Shown piece by piece: positions 24,300-32,871 of a stretch of 33,877 nucleotides of DNA. Source of the DNA: Rhodospirillaceae bacterium (GTDB lineage Bacteria; Pseudomonadota; Alphaproteobacteria; UBA2966); assembly GCA_002690215.1 (NCBI GenBank), contig NZDS01000009.1, forward strand, positions 1 through 33,877, in the 5' to 3' direction. The notes under the pieces were generated by a model. The model worked only from the letters and a program-made list of their open reading frames with translations. It did no database searches and had not been told where the DNA came from. The position numbers and the translations under genes were made by a program. Positions within the stretch are counted from its first letter, which is position 1, and each line of letters starts with the position of its first letter.

Positions 24300-25057
24300 C
24301 AAACGCCCCCCTCGCCTTCCCCGAGGTAAGCCCGGCGCACCTCGGCGTTGGCGCGGATCTCGTCCGGCGTTCCGGTGGCGATGGGGCGGCCGTAGACCAG
24401 CACCGTGATGCGGTCGGCCAGGGCAAAGACGGCGTCCATATCGTGTTCTATCAGCAGGATGGTCAATTCGCCCTTGAAGCCACGTAGCGTCTCCACCATG
24501 CGGCCCGATTCCTCCACCCCCATGCCCGCCATAGGCTCGTCCAGCAACAGCATTTTGGGGCTGGTGGCCAACGCCATGGCGATTTCGAGCTGACGGTGTT
24601 CGCCGTGGCTGAGGTTGGCGGCGACGATTTCGGCGCGATCGTCAAGCCCGACCTTTTCCAAGGCTGCCAGGGCCGGCGCCTGCAGGACGGGATCCGTACG
24701 CGCGTCGCGCCAGAAGCGGAAAGAGTGGCCGTCGTGGGCCTGCACCGCCAACATAACGTTCTGCAGCGTCGTGAAATCGAGAAACACGCTGGTAATCTGA
24801 AACGACCGCGCCAGTCCGAGATGTGAACGGGCATGGACAGGCAGGTTGGTAATGGTGCGACCGCCAAAGCTGATGGTGCCGGAATCCGATGGCAAGGCCC
24901 CGGTCAACTGGTTGATCAAGGTGGTCTTGCCCGCGCCATTGGGGCCGATGATCGCGTGAATCTCGCCCGGCAGTACCCCAAGGCTGATCTCGTCGGTGGC
25001 CACCAGGCCGCCGAAACGCTTGGTCAGAGCATGCACATCGAGGATCGGCTCAGTCAC
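24299..25057 (-). CDS. livG: branched-chain-type ABC transporter ATP-binding protein
   Basis: A 252-residue ABC ATPase of the LivG type. Walker A is G-P-N-G-A-G-K-T-T, the signature is L-S-H-G-E-H-R-Q-L, Walker B is L-L-L-D-E-P-M-A-G-M, and the switch His is in I-E-H-D-M. The start is a GTG at 25057, whose first bases overlap the livM stop (GTGACTGA). A longer frame to 25159 would lie entirely inside livM and is rejected. It forms the ATPase pair with LivF. Confidence 0.95.
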   Translation of the reverse strand: MTEPILDVHALTKRFGGLVATDEISLGVLPGEIHAIIGPNGAGKTTLINQLTGALPSDSGTISFGGRTITNLPVHARSHLGLARSFQITSVFLDFTTLQNVMLAVQAHDGHSFRFWRDARTDPVLQAPALAALEKVGLDDRAEIVAANLSHGEHRQLEIAMALATSPKMLLLDEPMAGMGVEESGRMVETLRGFKGELTILLIEHDMDAVFALADRITVLVYGRPIATGTPDEIRANAEVRRAYLGEGEGGV

Positions 25058-26051
25058 CGGTCGCCCCCTCTGCCGCCGCCCGGCGCTGCGGCCGCATCTC
25101 GAAGAGGCCGTCGATGCCCTTGCGGGCGAACAGCACCACCAGCACCAGGAACGGTCCAAAGACCAGGTGCCAGTGCTCCTTCAGGCCCGGCATCTCGGAG
25201 AGAAACTCGGACAGCAGGAGATAGACTGCGGTGCCGGCAACGGGGCCGAAAAGGCTGCCCATGCCGCCCAGCACAACCATGAAGATGAGCTCGCCCGAGC
25301 GCGTCCAAAACAGCATGTCAGGACTGACGTACATCTCGAAGTTGGCTTCCAGCACCCCGGCCAGGCCGCAGCCCATACCCGAAAGCACGAAGCACGCGAG
25401 CTTGTAACGATAGGTGGGAAAGCCCACGGCCTGCATGCGCGGCTCGTTGGACTTGGCGCCCCTGACCACCATGCCGAAACGCGAATTCACGATCTTGTAG
25501 GTGACGAAAAGCGACAGCAACATGAAGGCGAAGGCAACGTAGTAGAAGATATGGTTGTCGGAAATATCGAACTGCCCGCCGCCCAAGGCGAACTCGCTGC
25601 GCTGGTCCAGCGGCAAGCCATCGTCGGAGCCGTATTCCTCGGCACTGACCGAGAGGAAATAGAACATCTGGGCGAAAGCCAGCGTGATCATGATGAAGTA
25701 AACGCCGCGGGTGCGCAGGCAGATGGCCCCGAAGACCAGCGCCGCCAGGCCCGAGGTGAGCAGCGCCATGGGCCAGTGCAGCCAGCCCGAATAAATCTCG
25801 TAGTAACTGAGGATGCCCATGGTGTAGCCGCCGATACCGATGTAGGCGGCGTGGCCGAAGCTGATCATGCCGCCAAAGCCGAGAATTAAATTCAGGCTGA
25901 TGGCGGCGATCGACCAGATCATGATGCGGATGAAGATTTCCAGCAGGTAAGGCTGGCCCACCAGTGGCCCGATCCAGGGCATCAGCGCGAAGACGAGTAG
26001 AACGACCGCGGCGAATATGCCGCGTGGTGTTCGCAGAAAGGCGAGCCGCAC
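25050..26051 (-). CDS. livM: branched-chain-type ABC transporter permease
   Basis: A 333-residue inner-membrane permease with eight or more hydrophobic helices. The LivM signature region G-F-G-G-M-I-S-F-G-H-A-A-Y-I-G-I-G-G-Y lies in the first third, and a conserved G-G-M-G-S-L-F-G-P coupling-type loop near the end. The start is GTG, 3 bases after the livH stop. An ATG would fall only further inside, so GTG is preferred. It forms the channel with LivH. Confidence 0.95.
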   Translation of the reverse strand: MRLAFLRTPRGIFAAVVLLVFALMPWIGPLVGQPYLLEIFIRIMIWSIAAISLNLILGFGGMISFGHAAYIGIGGYTMGILSYYEIYSGWLHWPMALLTSGLAALVFGAICLRTRGVYFIMITLAFAQMFYFLSVSAEEYGSDDGLPLDQRSEFALGGGQFDISDNHIFYYVAFAFMLLSLFVTYKIVNSRFGMVVRGAKSNEPRMQAVGFPTYRYKLACFVLSGMGCGLAGVLEANFEMYVSPDMLFWTRSGELIFMVVLGGMGSLFGPVAGTAVYLLLSEFLSEMPGLKEHWHLVFGPFLVLVVLFARKGIDGLFEMRPQRRAAAEGATGD

Positions 26052-26054
26052 GGC

Positions 26055-26978
26055 TTAGCGCCCCCGGGGCGGAAACAGGCCCTGCGGTCTGACCGCCAGC
26101 ACCGCCGCCATGAGAATGTAAATGAGCATGGCCGAGAGCGCCGGACCCGCCGATTCGGCATGCACCGGCGGCAGGAACTGCAACAGCAGCACGTCCAGGT
26201 ACGAGCGCCCCAAGGTGTCGATGACGCCGGCGATGATGGCGGCTATGAAGGCGCCCCTGATCGAGCCGATGCCGCCGATGACGATGACCACGAAGGCCAG
26301 AATCAGCACCGGCTCACCCATGCCGCTGGTGGCGCTGTGGATCGGCGTGTTGAGCATGCCGGCCAGCCCGGCCAGCGCCGCGCCGAGGCCGAAGACCAGG
26401 CTGAATAGGAGTTTGATGTTGACGCCCAGCGCCCCCACCATCTCGCGGTTCGAAGCGCCTGCCCGGATCAGCATGCCGATGCGAGTGCGCCCGACCAGCA
26501 AGTAGAGCCCCAGGCCGACCGCCAGCCCGGTACCGATAATGGCAATGCGGTAGCTCGAATATTCCATGCCGAAACCCAGCGGCACGGCTGTAGTGAAGCC
26601 GGCCGGGGTTGCGATGGCGATGCCGTCGAGCGGCCAGATCACCTGGACGATCTGATTGAAGAAAAGAATGAATCCGAAGGTGGCCAGCACCTGATCGAGA
26701 TGGTCGCGCGAATAGAGCGTTCGCAGTGCCACCACCTCGACGACGATGCCCAGCAGCAGCGTCGCCGGAATGCCGACCAACAGACCAATGAAGAAGGATC
26801 CCGTGCGCACGGTGACGTCGGCGCAAAAATAGGCACCCATCATGTAGAGCGAGCCGTGCGCCAAATTGACGAAATCCATGATGCCGAAGACCAGGGTCAG
26901 GCCGGCGGCGATCAGGAACAGCAATACGCCGAGCTGAAGCCCGTTGAGAAACTGCTCGGCGAACAGGATCCAGTTCAT
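26055..26978 (-). CDS. livH: branched-chain-type ABC transporter permease
   Basis: A 307-residue polytopic permease of the LivH type. The typical start is F-L-N-G-L-Q-L-G, followed by G-I-M-D-F-V-N-L-A-H-G-S-L-Y-M-M-G-A-Y. A late G-G-I-G-S-I-R-G-A loop matches that of its LivM partner. It is separated from the binding-protein gene by 98 bases that contain a strong hairpin, a common way to keep the binding protein more abundant than the membrane parts. Confidence 0.95.
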   Translation of the reverse strand: MNWILFAEQFLNGLQLGVLLFLIAAGLTLVFGIMDFVNLAHGSLYMMGAYFCADVTVRTGSFFIGLLVGIPATLLLGIVVEVVALRTLYSRDHLDQVLATFGFILFFNQIVQVIWPLDGIAIATPAGFTTAVPLGFGMEYSSYRIAIIGTGLAVGLGLYLLVGRTRIGMLIRAGASNREMVGALGVNIKLLFSLVFGLGAALAGLAGMLNTPIHSATSGMGEPVLILAFVVIVIGGIGSIRGAFIAAIIAGVIDTLGRSYLDVLLLQFLPPVHAESAGPALSAMLIYILMAAVLAVRPQGLFPPRGR

Positions 26979-27028
26979 GACGTCAATTCAGCTGAGGAAT
27001 GGTCTTTCAAGCGGTCCCCGACGACAAA

Positions 27029-27052
27029 GCGGGGGTGCCGGAGCACCCCCGC
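27029..27052 (-). terminator. hairpin between the binding-protein and permease genes
   Basis: GCGGGGGTGC (27029-27038) and GCACCCCCGC (27043-27052) are a perfect 10-bp stem with a 4-base loop. On the minus strand it is followed by only a short T-run (CTTTGTCG), so it is probably a partial terminator or an mRNA-stabilising end that allows some read-through into livH. Confidence 0.75.
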
Positions 27053-27076
27053 CCTGTCCTTGCGAACGTCAGCTAC

Positions 27077-28261
27077 CTACATCTTGCACTGGCTGGCGTA
27101 GGGATCCTGATGATCCTTCAGCACCACGCCCCGTACCGATGTGGTCCAGTTGCCGTCGCTGTCGGTGACCACCTCACGCGAATAGAAGTTTTGGATCGGG
27201 AAGTTGTTGTTGCCCATGCGGAACTTGCCGCGCACGGAGGGGAAGTCCGCCTTCTTCAGCGCTGCCCGCAGGCCGTCCATGTCCTTGAGGTTGCCGTTCA
27301 CGGCCTCCACCGCCGACTTGATGTAGTAGATGGTGTCGTAGGCCTGGGCGGCATAGAAGGAGGGATAGCGGCCGTACTTCTTGCGGAAGCTCGAGACGAA
27401 CTTCTTGTTCTGGGGATTGTCCAGATCCTGGACCCAGAACTGCGTCATCTGGGTGCCCAGCACACCCGTCATGTTGGCCTTTTGCAGCCTGGGCAGCGCG
27501 ATGGCGTCCAGGGTGTAAACCGAATAGAGCGGGATCTTGCCGTTCAATCCGGCTTCCGCGTACTGCTTGAGGAAGGCTGGTCCGTGCTTGCCGGGATAGA
27601 AGATGAAGACGGCATCGGGCTTGGCCGCCTTGACCTTGGAAAGTTCGGCTGACCAGTCGATCTGGGCCGGCCACTTGGTCATGTCCTTGCCCACGACCTT
27701 GCCCTTGAAGGTGCGCTCGACGCCGGCCGCCATGTTTTTGCCGGCCGCATAGTTGGGCGACATGATGTAGAGGGATTTGACGCCTTTTTGGTTCAGCACC
27801 TCGCCCAGCGCCATCGGCGTCTGGTCGTTTTGCCAGGAGATATTGAAGAAGTTCTTGTGGCAGCGTTTGCCGGCCATCGGCGAGGGCCCGGCGTTGGAGC
27901 TGATGATGATCTTGCCGGCTTGAGTCACGGTATTGACCGAGGCCAGCAGCACGTGCGACCAGATGTAACCGGTCATGATGTCGACATTGTCGCTTTTGAC
28001 CAGCTTCTCGGTCTTTTGCTTGCCCTTTTGCGGATTGAATTCGTCGTCGGCGTAGACCAGTTCAGCCTTGAGCGGCCCCATCTTGTGACCGATCTGATCC
28101 ATGGCCAGATCGTAGGCATCCTTGAAATCGCGACCGATGATGGCGGCCGGCGTGCTCAAGGTCATGAGAACGCCGATCTTGATGGTGCCTTGAGCCAGCG
28201 CCGGGGCCGCCGTGGCCGCCAGTGCCAGGGCCGACACGAGCCCGATGATACGCTTTTTCAT
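27077..28261 (-). CDS. livK: ABC transporter periplasmic amino-acid/aromatic-type binding protein
   Basis: A 394-residue substrate-binding protein of the type I periplasmic (Leu/Ile/Val-binding) fold. The signal peptide M-K-K-R-I-I-G-L-V-S-A-L-A-L-A-A ends P-A-L-A-Q. I-K-I-G-V-L-M-T-L-S opens the mature protein. Y-A-D-D-E-F-N-P and Y-A-A-Q-A-Y-D-T are the usual ligand-lobe motifs. GGGAGG precedes the ATG. The family also carries aromatic acids, amides and short carboxylates, so branched-chain amino acids are only one possibility. The ligand cannot be settled from sequence, and the symbol denotes family only. Confidence 0.9.
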   Translation of the reverse strand: MKKRIIGLVSALALAATAAPALAQGTIKIGVLMTLSTPAAIIGRDFKDAYDLAMDQIGHKMGPLKAELVYADDEFNPQKGKQKTEKLVKSDNVDIMTGYIWSHVLLASVNTVTQAGKIIISSNAGPSPMAGKRCHKNFFNISWQNDQTPMALGEVLNQKGVKSLYIMSPNYAAGKNMAAGVERTFKGKVVGKDMTKWPAQIDWSAELSKVKAAKPDAVFIFYPGKHGPAFLKQYAEAGLNGKIPLYSVYTLDAIALPRLQKANMTGVLGTQMTQFWVQDLDNPQNKKFVSSFRKKYGRYPSFYAAQAYDTIYYIKSAVEAVNGNLKDMDGLRAALKKADFPSVRGKFRMGNNNFPIQNFYSREVVTDSDGNWTTSVRGVVLKDHQDPYASQCKM

Positions 28262-28401
28262 TTCCCTCTACCTCCCAATGACTTGCCGGCCTCCCCGCGC
28301 GAGCGGAGGGCTCCAGCGTTGCGCAAGGATAGCCCGCAAGGCCATTGCGAATCCATCGATTTCCGGTTGCGCTATGCGCCGCACACCTACCTTTTCCGCA
28401 A

Positions 28402-29019
28402 TTACTTCCGACTTTTCAAGCCCAGCTCAGCCAGAATTCCAGCGATGGCAGCGATGCCGACAGCGCCGCTGCCGCGCAGGCGGTGGGCATTGCCGGCTGC
28501 GATGCCGCCCAGCGCATAGACCGGCAGAGCCGCCGCCCGGGTCATGGCGGCGAAACGCACGATACCCAAGGACGGCCGCTCTGGATGGCTAGCAGTAACG
28601 AACAGTGGCGACAGCAGGGCCGCTTCGGCGCCCGCCCGGGCCGCCTTGTGCAGTGCCGGCAAAGAATGGGCAGCGGCCGTCACCAACCAGCCGGGATGGG
28701 CCCGGCGCCAATGCCCCGCCGCCGCCGCCAAACCCTCTGGCAGATGCAGGCCGGCAGCACCGACCCGGGCCGCCAGGGCACCATCGGCCGCGATCAAGAG
28801 ACGCACGCCGCGCGGACGGCAAAGCGCAACCAGGTCGCGGGCCAGGGCCTCTCGCCCAGGTATACCATAATGCCTGAGCACCAGCGCCGCGCCCCGCGGC
28901 AGCCGCGCAGCAGCGGGCCGGGGATCGCCAAAGCGGGCCGGATCGCTCAGCAGTATGAGCGGCGGCAAGCCCGGCGGGGCTGCCGAATTGAGGTGTCTGG
29001 CCAGCTTTGCTAGGGTCAT
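28402..29019 (-). CDS. thiamine phosphate synthase/TenI-like protein
   Basis: A 205-residue TIM-barrel protein of the ThiE/TenI group. Motifs seen are L-I-L-L-S-D-P near the start, G-L-H-L-P-E-G, S-P-L-F-V-T-A-S-H-P, and A-L-G-G-I-A near the end, the phosphate-binding part of the family. It is shorter than typical ThiE and lacks some of the pyrophosphate-binding residues I expect, so a TenI-like aminotransferase-related role or an accessory role is equally possible. It lies downstream of the liv genes on the opposite side of a short gap and is divergent from yggS, with 31 bases between them. Starts at 29052 or further up would run into yggS and are less likely. Confidence 0.65.
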   Translation of the reverse strand: MTLAKLARHLNSAAPPGLPPLILLSDPARFGDPRPAAARLPRGAALVLRHYGIPGREALARDLVALCRPRGVRLLIAADGALAARVGAAGLHLPEGLAAAAGHWRRAHPGWLVTAAAHSLPALHKAARAGAEAALLSPLFVTASHPERPSLGIVRFAAMTRAAALPVYALGGIAAGNAHRLRGSGAVGIAAIAGILAELGLKSRK

Positions 29020-29050
29020 CGCGCCATCGCTTCGGGAATATGAACCTGCC

Positions 29051-29791
29051 ATGACCACGCACGCACCGCAATCTAACGCCGAGAATGGGGCAAACGCCGA
29101 GACCGGGGCCGCGCCCCTCAACGTCGCCGCCAACCTGGCCCAGGTCGTGGAGCGCATCCGCACGGCCGCTGAGGCCGCCGGCCGTAGCGTCGGCGATATC
29201 GGTCTGGTGGCCGTCTCCAAAACTCATGAAGCTGATCGCATCCGCCCGGTTTTGGCCGCCGGCCAGCGCCGCTTCGGCGAAAACCGGGTGCAAGAGGCGG
29301 CGGCCAAATGGCCGGCGCTGCGACAGGAATGGCCCGATCTCGTGCTGCACCTGGTCGGCCCCTTGCAGACCAACAAGGCGCGTCAGGCGGTAGAGCTCTT
29401 CGACCTCATCGAGACCGTCGACCGACCCAAGCTGGCCCGTGTGCTAGCCCGCGAGATGGAGCGTAGCGGCCGCCGCCCGGACTGCCTGATCGAGGTCAAC
29501 GTCGGCGAGGAGCCGCAGAAAGCCGGTGTCGTGCCGGCCCAGCTCGATGCCTTTGTCAAGGAATGCCGTGAGAGCTACGAGCTGCCGCTGGTCGGCCTGA
29601 TGTGCATCCCGCCCATCGACCGGGAACCGGCTCCCTATTTCGCCCTGCTGGCCAAACTGGCGGCGGAGAACGGCCTGGCCAGCGTCAGTATGGGTATGAG
29701 CGCCGATTACGAAATCGCCATCGAGTTCGGCGCCACTCTTGTCCGCGTCGGCACAGCCATCTTCGGTCCCCGCGAGCCTTATCCGCGCTAG
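29051..29791 (+). CDS. yggS: PLP homeostasis protein of the YggS/PROSC family
   Basis: A 246-residue single-domain PLP-binding protein with alanine-racemase N-terminal fold. The cofactor lysine is K57 in V-A-V-S-K-T-H. F-G-E-N-R-V-Q-E, L-V-G-P-L-Q-T-N-K and S-M-G-M-S-A-D-Y complete the family pattern. It has no catalytic role known in the family but controls PLP supply and amino-acid balance. An extra N-terminal ~20 residues (rich in Asn, Ala, Glu) precede the fold. It overlaps the convergent YkuD gene by 4 bases. Confidence 0.93.
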   Translation: MTTHAPQSNAENGANAETGAAPLNVAANLAQVVERIRTAAEAAGRSVGDIGLVAVSKTHEADRIRPVLAAGQRRFGENRVQEAAAKWPALRQEWPDLVLHLVGPLQTNKARQAVELFDLIETVDRPKLARVLAREMERSGRRPDCLIEVNVGEEPQKAGVVPAQLDAFVKECRESYELPLVGLMCIPPIDREPAPYFALLAKLAAENGLASVSMGMSADYEIAIEFGATLVRVGTAIFGPREPYPR

Positions 29792-30285
29792 CAACCGGCC
29801 TCCACCGTCATCACGGTATCGCGCCCACACTTCGCCAACACCGCCAGCAGGTCATCGAGCGCCAGGGCGACGCAGCCTTCGGTGGGGCCGTAATCGGGGC
29901 GGGCGACGTGTAGAAATATGGCGCTGCCCAGGCCCGGCACCGGGGGATCGTCGTTGTAGCCCAGCACCACGATGACGTCGTAGAGCCTGTCCTGGCGCCA
30001 TAGTTCCTCACAGCGTGCCGCATAGGGTAGCGACACCTGGCAATTGTAGGCCTCGTCGTCGGCATCGTCGCACCAGCCGTCTTCTGGGCGGAGCGCCAGC
30101 GCCGTCAGCCCGCCGGCCGGAACAGCCAGCCGGTCGGGACGGTATAGCAGCCGGCGTAGTGGCCACGCGCCGGCCGGCGTAACGCCGTCACCCTCTCGCT
30201 TGGCTGTGCCGATGCCGCCGCGCCCAAGAGCACAGCGATAGCGCTGGCCGGCGCATTCCAGCGTCTCGCCTCGAACCAGGATCAT
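29788..30285 (-). CDS. L,D-transpeptidase (YkuD) family protein
   Basis: A 165-residue YkuD-fold protein. The catalytic pattern is H126-V-A-R-P-x(7)-G-C138-V-A-L, matching the HxxS/T-x-G-C form with Cys138 as nucleophile. L,D-transpeptidases cross-link peptidoglycan or attach proteins to it. This one has no signal peptide or lipobox from the chosen ATG, although the activity needs the periplasm, so either the start or the localisation is unusual. It is similar to the short YkuD proteins known in Alphaproteobacteria. The gene runs toward yggS. Confidence 0.8.
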   Translation of the reverse strand: MILVRGETLECAGQRYRCALGRGGIGTAKREGDGVTPAGAWPLRRLLYRPDRLAVPAGGLTALALRPEDGWCDDADDEAYNCQVSLPYAARCEELWRQDRLYDVIVVLGYNDDPPVPGLGSAIFLHVARPDYGPTEGCVALALDDLLAVLAKCGRDTVMTVEAGC

Positions 30286-30318
30286 GTCGGGAGTTTATCG
30301 TATCGGGATGGCGCGACG

Positions 30319-31485
30319 CTACGCGCCGCCTGCTGCGGGAGCGGCAAAGAGGCTGCGCAGGCGCTGATTGTTGCGGTAGGCCTCGTGACGTTCGAGCAAG
30401 CGCGGATCGGGACGGGCAGCGGATTCAGGTACGGGTGGCGGGGCAGCCGGTGGGGCAGCCGGCAGGGCCACCAAGGGTGTTGCCGTCGACCGGGGCTTGG
30501 GCAGGTAGGAAACGAAACTCCGCGCCGCGCCGCGCGGCGGCAGGGCCGAAGTCGTCACGCTTTCGGACCCGGCTGCGGCACCGGCCGGATTGGCACCCGC
30601 AACCTGGGCCTGGCGCAGGCGGGCCAAACGTTCGGCGATGACCCGCGGGTCCTCGCCGGTCAACTTGGCCAGACGGCCTGCCTTGGCCAAGTCGTCGTTG
30701 GAATAGTTAACAGCCGTCGGTGCACCGCCGGCCAGTGCGGCGACGGCCTGGTTGCCGGGACCAGCCTGGCCACCGTGGGCGGCTTGGGCCTGACGCAGGT
30801 GGGCCAGACGCTCGGCGATGATGCGTGGGTTTTCGCCGGTCAACTTGGCCAGGCGGGCGGCCTTGGACAGGTCGTCCTCTGAATAGGCGGCAGTTGGCGT
30901 GGTTGGCCCGTTAGCCTCGGCAGGAATGGGTTGGGGCGCAGGCGCGGGCTGGTTGGCAGCCACCGCAACAGCAGCGGCCGCGGGACTGCCGTCGATTGTC
31001 GGCGGCTGGGCGGGATCGGCATCGGGCCAGACCGCCGCCAGTTTCATCGGGGAGTCGTTGTTGATGGCCCGGGCCAGGGCCGTGGTGGCGCTGCTGTCGC
31101 CGTCGAGCAGCGCGATCAGATGGCCGCCGACGTCGCTGCCGGTAGTCTCGTCGACCGCCGTGTTGAGCATGGCCGAAACCAGGCCCAGGGGCCCGCCGTA
31201 GAGGCCGCCACCCAGCATGCGGGCGGCCGGCGCTATGTCGTCGCCGGTTACCGCACGGTAGACCGAAGACAGGATCGGCACGTGCTGCAATGGATTGAGG
31301 AGATCGACCAGGTCGCTGAAAGTGAAGCCGTCCTCGCCCCAGAGAGCTGTGTCGGCCCCGTCCGGCGCCTCGGAAAAGGCGTTGGCGGCACCGGGGGCTC
31401 CGAGGGATCCGTTGGCGGCGTTGGCGGCAAAGACGTCGGTCTCGGCCGGAAAGACGTAACTTGTGCTGCTGGGGTCGACGGTCAT
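30319..31485 (-). CDS. unknown protein with two near-identical 34-residue repeats, sigma-54 promoter
   Basis: A 388-residue protein, not assigned to a family. The N-terminal part (about 52-130) has a conserved-looking segment F-T-F-S-D-L-V-D-L-L-N-P-L-Q-H-V-P-I-L-S, then G-G-G-L-Y-G-G-P-L-G, which I believe occurs in other alphaproteobacterial proteins of unknown role. After an Ala/Pro linker come two copies (201-234 and 261-294) of a 34-residue unit, 28 of 34 identical. The C-terminus is Pro/Ala-rich and ends R-N-N-Q-R-L-R-S-L-F. No signal peptide is visible. GAGGAG precedes the ATG, and a consensus sigma-54 promoter lies just upstream, so it is likely under an enhancer-binding activator, for instance with flagellar or nitrogen genes. 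Confidence 0.75.
   Translation of the reverse strand: MTVDPSSTSYVFPAETDVFAANAANGSLGAPGAANAFSEAPDGADTALWGEDGFTFSDLVDLLNPLQHVPILSSVYRAVTGDDIAPAARMLGGGLYGGPLGLVSAMLNTAVDETTGSDVGGHLIALLDGDSSATTALARAINNDSPMKLAAVWPDADPAQPPTIDGSPAAAAVAVAANQPAPAPQPIPAEANGPTTPTAAYSEDDLSKAARLAKLTGENPRIIAERLAHLRQAQAAHGGQAGPGNQAVAALAGGAPTAVNYSNDDLAKAGRLAKLTGEDPRVIAERLARLRQAQVAGANPAGAAAGSESVTTSALPPRGAARSFVSYLPKPRSTATPLVALPAAPPAAPPPVPESAARPDPRLLERHEAYRNNQRLRSLFAAPAAGGA
30604..30885 (-). repeat. two 34-residue intragenic repeats, 60-residue period
   Basis: Copy 1 (30784-30885) and copy 2 (30604-30705) encode Y-S-x-D-D-L-x-K-A-x-R-L-A-K-L-T-G-E-x-P-R and then x-I-A-E-R-L-A-x-L-R-Q-A-Q, differing at 6 of 34 residues. They are separated by a 26-residue Gly/Ala-rich linker. 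Confidence 0.9.
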
Positions 31486-31506
31486 GGCGCTCCTCGGAGT
31501 TTGGTG

Positions 31507-31523
31507 TGCAATCCCCGTGCCAA
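31507..31523 (-). promoter_or_regulatory. sigma-54 promoter
   Basis: The minus strand reads TTGGCACGGGGATTGCA, which fits the full consensus YTGGCACGrNNNTTGCW with the -24 GG and -12 GC at the required spacing. The start of transcription would be near 31496, giving a leader of about 11 bases that still contains GAGGAG before the ATG at 31485. An inverted repeat GCAA-N8-TTGC about 45-60 bases further up may be an activator site; this is weak. Confidence 0.75.
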
Positions 31524-31633
31524 GTATTTATGTCGCAATATCAATAAGTTAAGGTTGCTTCGAAAGGGCAAATTATCCCCTTGCGGCAACTTCTTCCGCC
31601 CCGCCCGGCAATCCCGGGCGGCCGGGCGACAAA

Positions 31634-32746
31634 TTACAGCAAATGTCCCGATCGTTGGCGCTTTGTGGCCAGATAGCGTTCGTTGTGGGCATTGGGGGGA
31701 AAGGCGTGGGGCACGCGTTCGCTGACCTCGACGCCGAATTGTTCGAGCCCCGAGACCTTTTGCGGGTTGTTGGTGAGCAGGCGTACGCGGTCGTAGCCCA
31801 ACCGGCGCAGCATCTCGGCGGCAGCCAAAAAAAGCCGCTCGTCGGCCTCGAAACCGAGCCTCAGATTGGCCTCGACGGTATCGTAGCCCTGATCCTGCAA
31901 GCGGTAGGCACGCAGCTTATTGACCAGCCCGATGCCGCGCCCCTCCTGAGGCAAATAGAGCAATATCCCTCCCTCCTTGGCGAGTTCGTCGAGGGCGCCG
32001 CGCAACTGCTGGCCGCAATCGCAACGCAGCGATTCCAGAAGATCGCCGGTAAAGCATTCGGAATGCAGCCGCACCAACACCGGCTGGTCGGGTGGCGGCT
32101 CGCCGACCACGATGGCCAGGTGCTCGGCGCCGCCGTCTGGTGGACGGAAGGCCACCACGCGGCAGTCTTCCGAAGCCGCCAAGGGCACCTGGGCCGAGCT
32201 TACCTGCCTGAGCGCCTGGGCCGCGCCGACCTCGTACGCCTCGACGTCCCCGGCGGCCACCGTCAGCAGATCGTGTCGCAACAGCCAAGCCGGATCTGCA
32301 GCTTCTTCAAGCGGCACCAACAGCGCCGCCGGCAACAATCTGGCCAATTTGATCAGGGCGATCGCGGCCAGCGCCGTCGCCGGGGTCTCGCGGATCACCT
32401 TGAAGGGGCCGCGTAGCGGATTGTCGAGATCGGCGGCGGGATCGGCCAGGGCGCACACCAGCGCGGCATCGAACCGCGCCTCGAATTCGACCAGCACCAC
32501 CGGCGCCACTTGCGGCCGGATCTTCAAGACCTGGGCCCGTTCCGCGGTCAGCGCCAGTTGCACCTCCCCCAACCGGGCCAGATCGGCGATGCCGGCATCG
32601 TTGGCCTGTTCGGCCGCCAGTACCACATATGGCTGTTCACCGCCGACCGCCACGGCCAAGCCGCGCCTTAATTCGCCGACGGCGCGCTCGACGGCGCGGC
32701 GGCCACGGCCCGTTCGGGGCGGAGTTTCGTTGGTAGCCTCTGGCAT
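31634..32746 (-). CDS. ribA: GTP cyclohydrolase II with degenerate N-terminal domain
   Basis: A 370-residue RibA, the first step of riboflavin synthesis from GTP. The zinc cysteines are C231, C242 and C244 in S-E-C-F-T-G-D-L-L-E-S-L-R-C-D-C-G. The substrate loop is L-P-Q-E-G-R-G-I-G-L, and N-P-x-K is near the end. The first ~170 residues look like a reduced, DHBP-synthase-type domain without its usual acidic catalytic cluster, a form seen in many Alphaproteobacteria. GGGAAAAG precedes the chosen ATG, so the frame extension to 32803 is not needed. It is divergent from the arylformamidase-like gene. Confidence 0.93.
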   Translation of the reverse strand: MPEATNETPPRTGRGRRAVERAVGELRRGLAVAVGGEQPYVVLAAEQANDAGIADLARLGEVQLALTAERAQVLKIRPQVAPVVLVEFEARFDAALVCALADPAADLDNPLRGPFKVIRETPATALAAIALIKLARLLPAALLVPLEEAADPAWLLRHDLLTVAAGDVEAYEVGAAQALRQVSSAQVPLAASEDCRVVAFRPPDGGAEHLAIVVGEPPPDQPVLVRLHSECFTGDLLESLRCDCGQQLRGALDELAKEGGILLYLPQEGRGIGLVNKLRAYRLQDQGYDTVEANLRLGFEADERLFLAAAEMLRRLGYDRVRLLTNNPQKVSGLEQFGVEVSERVPHAFPPNAHNERYLATKRQRSGHLL

Positions 32747-32871
32747 ACTTTTCCCGCGTTGCTTTTCGGCGCTCAATAAACGCTCTCTGGCGCCTCGCCG
32801 CAAGAAAAAGAGCGTCCCTTGCCCGTTCGCTCGTCAGGAGACACAATCCGCTCCAGTCAAGGAGACAAAAC

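Noticed and set aside
22147-24426. 759-codon open frame on the minus strand across livF and the unknown 427-residue gene
   Set aside because: It covers livF in the wrong frame and is antisense to the 427-residue gene; no domain is recognisable.
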